The notes below the pieces were generated by a model. It made no database searches. It saw nothing but the letters and a program-made list of their open reading frames with translations, and was not told where the DNA came from. Shown here piece after piece: positions 1 to 5,390 of a DNA stretch of 7,071 nucleotides. Every line of letters begins with the position of its first letter. Position 1 is the stretch's first letter. Source of the stretch: BOG-908 sp964657885 (GTDB lineage Bacteria > Pseudomonadota > Alphaproteobacteria > Acetobacterales > Acetobacteraceae); contig CAZZWO010000165.1 in assembly GCA_964657885.1 (NCBI GenBank), positions 1 through 7,071 of the forward strand. Direction: 5' to 3'. A program made the translations under genes and the position numbers.

Positions 1-28
1 CGCTGGATTGCGCTTCGGCTTTTCGGCC

Positions 29-74
29 GATCACGCGTTTCGCTTCCGCTTGATTACGCGTTTCGCTTTCGCTC
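29..74. repeat. Imperfect 23-base tandem duplication at the 3' end of the thioesterase gene
   Basis: Two adjacent copies, 29-51 and 52-74, agree at 20 of 23 positions (differences at offsets 4, 18 and 23). The copy at 52-74 holds the end of the coding sequence and its TAA stop; the other lies just downstream of the gene. Confidence 0.8.
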
Positions 75-503
75 GGGCGGCGTCGTCTCGAAAGACTCGA
101 TGGCTGAGACCATCGCCTGCCCGAGTTCGCGTGGGGCGCGGGTGGTGCTGTCGCCGACGACGTACGTGGCGTTGCCGGTGACCAGCACGTCGCTTGCGCG
201 GCGGATTTCGAAGCCGATGCGGAAGCTGGTGGTGCCGAGATATTCGGTGCGCAGGTGCACGTCCAGCTCGTCGTCGAACCGGGCGGCGTTTCGATAGGCC
301 TGGGAGGCGGCCACCATGAACGTGTCGGTGCCGTCAGCCAGGAACGCTTCCGGGTACGGCATGCCGAGCGCCCGCCAATATTCGGTCAGCGCCACATCGA
401 CATACGCCATGTAATGCGGGTTGAAGACGATGCCCTGCATGTCGCACTCGCCCCAGCGCACGCGCAGCGCGTGCGAGAACCGATACGGCGCGATGGCACT
501 CAT
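54..503 (-). CDS. 4HBT-fold (hotdog) acyl-CoA thioesterase, YbgC/FcbC type
   Basis: A 149-residue protein that should hydrolyse an acyl-CoA thioester to free acid and CoA in the cytoplasm; the acyl group cannot be predicted from sequence. Residues 17-34 carry the family signature: Asp21, followed by Gly24, Val26, Asn28, His30 and Tyr31, matching the D-x2-G-x-V-x4-Y core in which Asp is catalytic. The rest is a typical single hotdog domain, with a conserved-looking FDDELDV strand near residue 77 and a TSFRIGFEI strand near 92. Length matches the family (about 130-150). The start is the ATG at 503, because the homology begins right after it; the frame is open further upstream but only as antisense of the neighbouring gene. 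The ribosome site (ACAGG touching the ATG) is poor. It lies 26 bases after the LprI-like gene and may be co-transcribed. It is not in a tol-pal cluster, so equating it with ybgC is unwarranted. The C-terminus (ERKRNA) is basic and ends inside a tandem repeat. Confidence 0.9.
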   Translation of the reverse strand: MSAIAPYRFSHALRVRWGECDMQGIVFNPHYMAYVDVALTEYWRALGMPYPEAFLADGTDTFMVAASQAYRNAARFDDELDVHLRTEYLGTTSFRIGFEIRRASDVLVTGNATYVVGDSTTRAPRELGQAMVSAIESFETTPPERKRNA

Positions 504-529
504 CCTGTCGTGACCGCGATCTTGTATGA

Positions 530-1201
530 CTAATGCAAGACCGGAGCAGGCCCGTACAGCCAGATCAGCGAGCCATTCAGGCCGCAACTCGACTGGCTGG
601 TCGCCTGGTTTGCCGGCGTGTCGTTGATCTCGATGCCGCCGGCGCCGAGATGGCCGGTCAGCGTGCTGGGTGTCGAGACCTGCATGCTGTCCGCGGTGAC
701 CTGGGCGATGCCGGCGAACGAGCAGGTCCATTTGGCAGTACCCGGCTCGGCGCCGTCGATGGCGACGCGCACCGTGTCGTCGTCGCGCACCTGGACGCTG
801 AGTTTCAGGAAGCCCTTGTAGCTGTAGGTGCCAGCCCATTTGTCGGCGGCGGCGTCGTGCCCGGCCCGCGCGTGGAAGCCCAGGGTCGCGGCGCGGACGG
901 CATAGGCCTGTTGCAGGCACGCGATGTCGGTGCAGGCGTTCCGCTGCTGCAGCCAGGATCTTTGCGAGGCGATGAGATCGGCGACGACCGACGCCGCCCC
1001 GTCCGACGTGTCGTCGAACGTTTCCCGGCTGGTCTTGAAAGCGGCCGCGAGCTGCTCGTCGGCGCGCGACAGAGCCGGCGTCGCGCACACAACATGCTCG
1101 ACCTGCGTGGACGTCTTGCCGCAGTCGAAGCTGGCGGCCCAGGCGAGCGATGGTGCAGCGGCGGATAGCGCGACAATCATCACGGACAATTTCCGGTTCA
1201 T
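530..1201 (-). CDS. Secreted LprI/DUF1311-family putative lysozyme inhibitor, candidate immunity protein
   Basis: A 223-residue exported protein. Residues 1-23 form a Sec signal peptide: basic MNRK, a hydrophobic stretch, then cleavage likely after AWA (residue 22) or one residue later. There is no lipobox, so it should be a soluble periplasmic protein. Residues 27-107 fit the LprI/DUF1311 domain: Cys27 and Cys39, the helix ALSRADEQLAAAF, then QRSWLQQRNAC ending in Cys90, and Cys95 in ACLQQAY. Some members of this family inhibit lysozyme. Residues about 117-223 form an extra domain, rich in predicted beta strands, with two more cysteines (160 and 206); I do not recognise it. The six mature cysteines could make three disulfides. 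The start is the ATG at 1201, because it gives a clean signal peptide. It begins 8 bases after the stop of the lysozyme-like gene. Family membership is seen in the sequence; inhibition of that neighbour is inferred. Confidence 0.85.
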   Translation of the reverse strand: MNRKLSVMIVALSAAAPSLAWAASFDCGKTSTQVEHVVCATPALSRADEQLAAAFKTSRETFDDTSDGAASVVADLIASQRSWLQQRNACTDIACLQQAYAVRAATLGFHARAGHDAAADKWAGTYSYKGFLKLSVQVRDDDTVRVAIDGAEPGTAKWTCSFAGIAQVTADSMQVSTPSTLTGHLGAGGIEINDTPANQATSQSSCGLNGSLIWLYGPAPVLH

Positions 1202-1209
1202 CGTTCCGC

Positions 1210-2100
1210 TCACGAATGCGCCGGGGCTTGCGGCTGGGCCGCTTTCCGGTCGGCGTCGAGTTCCTTCTTCGCGGCGGCCCGCTCCGCCACGAAACGTGCG
1301 CGGACCGCCTTCTGCTCGGCTTCCGTGCTGTTGCTGAAGTACTTCATGACCGTTTTCCCACCCTTTTCGACCGTGGCCGAGCGCTCGTCGTAGATGTCGT
1401 CGATGAGCTGTTCGTCGGAGATGCCGTCGATGATCTGCGGGCGCGTGCGGGTGGCGCCGGACGCCTTGTCCTTCGCCTCCTCTTCGGCAACCCGCTTGTT
1501 CAGCGCATTGACGATGACGTTCGCGCCACCGCCATGCTGCACCGAAACCGACCATGTCACGTCACGCACCGCCTTGTCGCGTTTGCCGACATCCAGCCCC
1601 TTGGTGGACAGCTTCTCCGCCTGCGGATCGTAATGCGTGTTGGCGATGAAGCCGTGCTCCAGCCCGGCGAACCCGTCGGTCTTCGCGGCCGCGTCCCAGG
1701 CTTTCGCAAATGCATCGGTGTGGTCGGTCGCACCCTCGTTGCCACCCGCATCGTCCAGCTTCTTGTAGATGTCCGGGTTGGCGGTTTTCAGATACGCCAG
1801 GAACTTCTTCATCGTCCCGGTCTGCGTGGCGATCTGGTATTTCCCGTACGACCAGCCGCCCGTGCTGTCGGTGCCGACCGCGTTAGACCCACGGCCGCCC
1901 GACTCGTAATGCGAACTGAGACCGCCGAGGTCGGCGGTGGAGGGCTGCTTGTCCGGCGCCATCCCGGCTTGCGGCTTCTGGCCAGGCGTTTTGTCGCCGG
2001 CCGGTGCGGCGGGCGGCTTCGCGGGATGCTGAAACGATGCGGGCTTCAGCCCGAACACCTCTTCGACCCAGTCGTCCAGCGCCTTCAGATATCCGCTCAT
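1210..2100 (-). CDS. Lysozyme-like peptidoglycan hydrolase, VgrG-related/phage tail type; candidate secreted antibacterial effector
   Basis: A 296-residue protein with no signal peptide or membrane segment. Residues 1-25 look like a short amphipathic acidic helix (KALDDWVEEVF), followed to about residue 56 by a Pro/Ala/Lys-rich linker. The domain from about 58 to 204 opens with SSHYESGG, where Glu66 is the likely catalytic acid, and continues with SYGKYQI (84-90). This ES plus YGxxQI order resembles lysozyme/lytic transglycosylase folds. Further marks are NTHYDP (154-159) and DVTWSVSVQHG (180-190). A third block (225-270) has DEQLIDDIYDER and YFS motifs. From memory, the same blocks occur at the ends of VgrG-related type VI proteins and in phage tail lysozymes. 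The tail is Lys/Ala/Gln-rich. The start is the ATG at 2100, with GGGG five bases upstream. An exported LprI-like protein follows after 8 bases, suggesting effector and immunity. It could instead be a phage-derived remnant. Substrate and delivery are inferred. Confidence 0.8.
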   Translation of the reverse strand: MSGYLKALDDWVEEVFGLKPASFQHPAKPPAAPAGDKTPGQKPQAGMAPDKQPSTADLGGLSSHYESGGRGSNAVGTDSTGGWSYGKYQIATQTGTMKKFLAYLKTANPDIYKKLDDAGGNEGATDHTDAFAKAWDAAAKTDGFAGLEHGFIANTHYDPQAEKLSTKGLDVGKRDKAVRDVTWSVSVQHGGGANVIVNALNKRVAEEEAKDKASGATRTRPQIIDGISDEQLIDDIYDERSATVEKGGKTVMKYFSNSTEAEQKAVRARFVAERAAAKKELDADRKAAQPQAPAHS

Positions 2101-2122
2101 GTCATCCCCGCGTATGCGGATG
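2101..2122 (-). promoter_or_regulatory. Intergenic hairpin over the ribosome binding site of the hydrolase gene (degenerate REP-like)
   Basis: The 22 bases between the helicase stop (TAA, 2123-2125) and the hydrolase ATG can fold on the mRNA. CATC pairs with GATG and CGC with GCG, around an AUAC loop, leaving a two-base GG bulge. The GGGG that serves as the Shine-Dalgarno site (2106-2109) sits in the 3' arm. A ribosome terminating on the helicase message would open it, so translational coupling is plausible. Read on the plus strand, it resembles one arm of the common GTCATCCCCGC...GCGGGGATGAC dispersed palindromes, with a decayed second arm. Folding was done by eye only. Confidence 0.4.
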
Positions 2123-5100
2123 TTACGCGGCTTCGCGCTCCCGATCCAGGCCGTCGCCGAACAGGAAATCGATGTCCCCCGCATCGAGCGCCGCCAGGTC
2201 GCCGCCCTCGCGCTCGTTCTCGTCGCCCTCGCTGAACGCGATCACCGCCAGCTCCGCCTTGCGGGCCTGCAACTCCAGGATGCGTTCCTCGACCGTGTCG
2301 GCGGCGATCATCTTGTACACGAAAACCGACTTCGTCTGGCCGATGCGGTGCGCGCGGTCCGAGGCCTGGTCTTCGACCGCCGGGTTCCACCAGGGATCGT
2401 AATGGATCACCGTGTCGGCGGACACCAGGTTCAGGCCGCGGCCGCCAGCCTTCAGGCTGATCAGGAACAGCGGCACTTCCAGCGCTTCGAAACTGCGCAC
2501 CGGTTCGGCACGGTCCGTGGTGTCGCCGCGCAACTCGACGAACGGGATACCCGCCTCGCGCAGCCGCGGCTTGATCAGGTCGAGCATGGAGGTGAACTGG
2601 CTGAACAGCAGGATGCGCCGGCCCTCGGGGATCATTTCGCTGATCATCTCGAGCAGATCGTCGAGCTTGCTGGACGTCTCGATCTCGCGCGCGGAACGCA
2701 GCTTCACCAGCCGCGGATCGCAACACGCCTGGCGCAGTTTCAACAACGCGTCGAGCACGACGATGCGGCTTTGCGCCAGGCTGCGCTCGGCAACCTGTTC
2801 GCGCACTTTCTCGTACATCGTCACCCGTATCGTTTCGTAAAGCTCGCGCTGGTCGGGCGCCAGGGTGATGCGGCGGAGAATGGTGTGCTTCGGCGGCAGC
2901 TCAGTCGCCACCTCGCTCTTTTTCCGGCGCATGATGAACGGCTTGATCCGCCGCGCCAATTGCACGCGGCGTATCTGGTCGGCGTTCTTCTCGATCGGCG
3001 TGCGGAAACGCTTGGAGAAGCCGCGCCGGTCGCCAAGCAGGCCCGGCATCAGGAACGCGAATTGCGACCACAATTCCTCGAGGTTGTTCTCGATCGGCGT
3101 GCCGCTGAGGCAGATCCGCTGGCGGGCTTCCAGCTGGCAAACCGCGCGCGTCGCTTTGGCATCCGGCGTCTTGATCGCCTGCGCCTCGTCCAGCACCACC
3201 ACGTGCCAGTCGAACTCCTTCATCTCCAGGATGTCGCGCGTCAGCACCGTGTAAGTCGTGACCACCACGTCGTAGCGGTCCATCTGTTCGCGCCGCCGAT
3301 GCCGGTCCAGGCCGTGCAGCACGGCCACGCGCAGGCCCGGCGCGAATTTCTGCAATTCCGACACCCAGTTCGAGATCAGGCTCGTCGGCACCACGATCAA
3401 TGCCGGATGCTGCATGCGGCCGCTCGCATGTTCCACGGTGATGTGCGCGATGGTCTGCGCGGTCTTGCCGAGGCCCATGTCGTCGGCGAGGAATGCGCCG
3501 AGCTTGCTGGCCATCAGATGCTGCAGCCAGTCCACGCCGTGCTGCTGGTATGGGCGTAGATCGCCCTTGAACTCGGGCGGCACCGCAACGCCCGGGATTT
3601 CCGGATCGCCACGGAACCGCTCGGTGTAGGCGTGGATCTTGCCCGCATCCTGCCAGCGGGTCAGCAGCAACTGCTCCAGCTCGATGACGGTGGCGGCTTC
3701 CGCGTCGGGCAGCACCATCGTGTCCTCGCGGGTGTCCGCCGCCTCGATCAGGTCGCCCATGATCGCCAGCATCCGGCGTATCCGCTCGGCAGGCAGCTTC
3801 ACCACGCGCCCGTCGTCGAGCGTGGTGATCACATGCTCGCCGACCACCTGCGCGGTTTCCATGCCGCCGCGCGCCAGCAGGTTCGACAACACCGGCAGCA
3901 GAGGAATGCGCACGCCGTCGATCTCGATGCCGAAATCGAGCGAGAAATTGCCCGGTGTCTCGGCGCTAACCGCAACGTCGGTGATGCGCAGATCCCACTC
4001 GCCGACTTTCTCCACCATGCGCGGGCCGAAATCGCGGTCGATCAGGCTGCGGAAACCGAGCGTTTCCAGGGCGGGTACGCGCTCGCTCACGAAGCGGTGC
4101 CAGCGCTCGCCGGCATCCTCGCCACGGAACACGAACACCCGCCGCCCGCGCGCCGACTTGCCGTCGTTCACGCGCATCTGGATGAAGCCGTCCTGGCGCA
4201 ACGTCTCGAGTGCGTTTGCCTCCGCCTCGACGTTGCGGCGCACGAAGCCGGGGCCGCTGGGGCCATCGACACGCACGAACTGCCGCTCGTCGTCGCCGTC
4301 GCTCAGCGTGCCGCCATAATCGAAATCGAGGATCAGCGCATCGAGCAGTTGCAGCCGGCCGAAATCGTCCGGCGCGCGCATCCGCTGCAGGCGAAGCACG
4401 GGGGTGACCGGCCGTTCGACAATGGCGCGCTCGCTCTCGGTCGGCGCCAGGGTGGAGACGCCCTTCACGCGGCCGAGCCGGGCGCGCGGGGTGATCGGCG
4501 GCGGTGCGGGGGGACGTGCCGGCCGCTGCTTGGCCCGGCCAACCGCACCGCTGGCGGCGTCCACGTACCAGGGCCCGAGATCGCTCACCAGGATCGCCGA
4601 CTTGGCCGGCAGGCGCGGCGGCGCGCCTTCCTCGAACACGCGCTCCGGCCCGGCAATCAGCCGCTTGCCGGTGGCGCCCCAGCGCGCGTTCTCCAGCCGC
4701 AGCAGCACGGCGATGACCGAGGCGAGCGACGGGCTGGGCACCCCCACGCGATTGTCGGTGCCGCCGCCTAGCAGGTGCGCGAGCGCCCGCGCCTGGTCGG
4801 TCGATCCGGTGTCGGCGATGATCGCCGCCGGGTTGGTCGGCTCGATCCGCGCGGTGCGTTCGCCGACCAGCGAGAGCGACACGGTGCAGGCATCCGGCGG
4901 CACCCCTGGCTCCAGGTTCACCAGCAGGCGCTGTTTCTCCGGAGCGGGGACAGCCGCCAGGTTTTCCAGGAAGGTCGCCTGCTCCGCCCGCCGCAGCACG
5001 GCGAAGCGGTCCAGGGCGGCAAACGCAGTGGCGGCCAGATGCGGGCAGTTCACCAGCCGGCAGCTGCAGCGGTTCTCGAACACCACCCGGCGGCCCATCA

Positions 5101-5275
5101 GCGCCGGCGTCACTCGCGCGGTGCGGCGCACGCCCTTGTCTTCGACCACGCCGGTGATGGTGTCGCCATCCAGGCTGACTTCGACGGCGCCGATCAGCAC
5201 CAGGCTGCGCCCGCGGGTCAGCGTGCGGGACTCGAAAATGCGGCCGAGGTCTTCGGATGAGAACGGGGTTGGCAA
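2123..5275 (-). CDS. SWIM zinc-finger SNF2-family (Swi2/Snf2) ATP-dependent helicase/translocase
   Basis: About 1050 residues with the proposed start; an ATP-driven DNA translocase of helicase superfamily 2. An N-terminal SWIM zinc finger is visible as Cys70, Cys72, Cys77 and His79 (CxC-x4-CxH). Residues about 90-570 are weakly conserved and include a Pro-rich linker (about 247-265). The ATPase core starts at LRPYQQHGVDWL (573): motif I DDMGLGKT with Lys604, motif II DEAQ at 696-699, motif III LSGTP at 723-727. The second RecA lobe follows: LLFSQF (889-894), LKAGGRGLNL (941-950) and motif VI SDRAHRIGQ (972-980). The tail is acidic. All motifs are intact. The start is uncertain: no ATG lies near the beginning of homology, and I chose TTG at 5275, just before PTPFSSEDL. 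The frame runs on to 6073, but only as antisense of the ABC-F gene. Bacterial members are linked to transcription, repair or defence; its role here is unknown. It heads the four-gene minus-strand run. Confidence 0.93.
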   Translation of the reverse strand: MPTPFSSEDLGRIFESRTLTRGRSLVLIGAVEVSLDGDTITGVVEDKGVRRTARVTPALMGRRVVFENRCSCRLVNCPHLAATAFAALDRFAVLRRAEQATFLENLAAVPAPEKQRLLVNLEPGVPPDACTVSLSLVGERTARIEPTNPAAIIADTGSTDQARALAHLLGGGTDNRVGVPSPSLASVIAVLLRLENARWGATGKRLIAGPERVFEEGAPPRLPAKSAILVSDLGPWYVDAASGAVGRAKQRPARPPAPPPITPRARLGRVKGVSTLAPTESERAIVERPVTPVLRLQRMRAPDDFGRLQLLDALILDFDYGGTLSDGDDERQFVRVDGPSGPGFVRRNVEAEANALETLRQDGFIQMRVNDGKSARGRRVFVFRGEDAGERWHRFVSERVPALETLGFRSLIDRDFGPRMVEKVGEWDLRITDVAVSAETPGNFSLDFGIEIDGVRIPLLPVLSNLLARGGMETAQVVGEHVITTLDDGRVVKLPAERIRRMLAIMGDLIEAADTREDTMVLPDAEAATVIELEQLLLTRWQDAGKIHAYTERFRGDPEIPGVAVPPEFKGDLRPYQQHGVDWLQHLMASKLGAFLADDMGLGKTAQTIAHITVEHASGRMQHPALIVVPTSLISNWVSELQKFAPGLRVAVLHGLDRHRRREQMDRYDVVVTTYTVLTRDILEMKEFDWHVVVLDEAQAIKTPDAKATRAVCQLEARQRICLSGTPIENNLEELWSQFAFLMPGLLGDRRGFSKRFRTPIEKNADQIRRVQLARRIKPFIMRRKKSEVATELPPKHTILRRITLAPDQRELYETIRVTMYEKVREQVAERSLAQSRIVVLDALLKLRQACCDPRLVKLRSAREIETSSKLDDLLEMISEMIPEGRRILLFSQFTSMLDLIKPRLREAGIPFVELRGDTTDRAEPVRSFEALEVPLFLISLKAGGRGLNLVSADTVIHYDPWWNPAVEDQASDRAHRIGQTKSVFVYKMIAADTVEERILELQARKAELAVIAFSEGDENEREGGDLAALDAGDIDFLFGDGLDREREAA

Positions 5276-5338
5276 CTGACGCAGCTCGTATGCAGTGGGC
5301 CGGGTGTTCTGCGGCTTATGGACGGGAACCGCAACCTC

Positions 5339-5354
5339 GATCGGCCGGCCAATC
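5339..5354. repeat. Near-perfect inverted repeat, possible operator
   Basis: GAT-C-GGCC followed by GGCC-A-ATC forms a 16-base palindrome with only one mismatched pair. It lies downstream of the minus-strand -10-like box and upstream of the plus-strand one, where a bound repressor could affect both genes. GGCC-rich palindromes also arise by chance in such GC-rich DNA. Confidence 0.3.
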
Positions 5355-5361
5355 CTTCCTT
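5354..5361 (-). promoter_or_regulatory. Shine-Dalgarno-like AAGGAAGG without a clear start codon
   Basis: On the minus strand the bases AAGGAAGG are the best Shine-Dalgarno match near the SNF2 gene. The in-frame codons after it are ATT (5353) and, four codons later, ATC (5341), both rare starts. A TTG at 5352 is well spaced from the first AAGG but is out of frame. If this site is used, the SNF2 protein would gain 22 or 26 residues over the TTG start at 5275. Confidence 0.3.
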
Positions 5362-5374
5362 TTTGCCGCGCTGC

Positions 5375-5380
5375 AATATA
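5375..5380 (-). promoter_or_regulatory. Candidate -10 box (TATATT) for the SNF2 operon
   Basis: TATATT on the minus strand matches TATAAT at five of six positions and stands out in GC-rich surroundings. Transcription would begin near 5368, about 90 bases before the TTG start. No convincing -35 box is seen about 17 bases upstream, a region that already lies within the ABC-F coding sequence. It overlaps the plus-strand box by four bases. Confidence 0.3.
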
Positions 5381-5382
5381 CT
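5377..5382 (+). promoter_or_regulatory. Candidate -10 box (TATACT) for the ABC-F gene
   Basis: TATACT matches the -10 consensus at five of six positions. The ATG follows 8 bases after it, so transcription would start at or within a base or two of the initiation codon, giving a leaderless or nearly leaderless message. That would agree with the absence of a good Shine-Dalgarno site (only GGGCACGG precedes the ATG). The -35 region is poor. Confidence 0.35.
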
Positions 5383-5390
5383 GGGCACGG

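Larger units (their letters stand above)
5276..5390. promoter_or_regulatory. Divergent intergenic region between the SNF2 and ABC-F genes
   Basis: These 115 bases separate two outward-reading genes and must hold promoters for both, unless the true SNF2 start lies further upstream. The most AT-rich spot is 5351-5382, with an otherwise GC-rich remainder. It contains overlapping -10-like boxes on both strands, a purine-rich Shine-Dalgarno-like stretch on the minus strand, and a 16-base inverted repeat, each listed separately. No clear -35 box is seen for either direction. Confidence 0.6.

Noticed and set aside
11..30. Possible terminator hairpin after the thioesterase gene
   Set aside because: Only a five-base stem (TCGGC/GCCGA) around a six-base loop, with no following T-run.
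504..1555. N-terminal extensions of the thioesterase (to 1088) and LprI-like (to 1555) frames
   Set aside because: The extensions overlap upstream genes in another frame and would bury the LprI signal peptide; both homologies start at the internal ATGs chosen.
2099..5279. Long plus-strand open frames (2099-3559, 3632-4771, 4404-5279) opposite the SNF2 gene
   Set aside because: They mirror an intact SNF2 protein, are His/Gln/Arg- or Ser/Arg-rich, and lack domains or ribosome sites.
5295..5390. GTG start for the ABC-F gene 32 codons upstream
   Set aside because: The added residues (MGRVFCGLW...) do not look like the conserved ABC-F N-terminus, which begins at MSLLIV.
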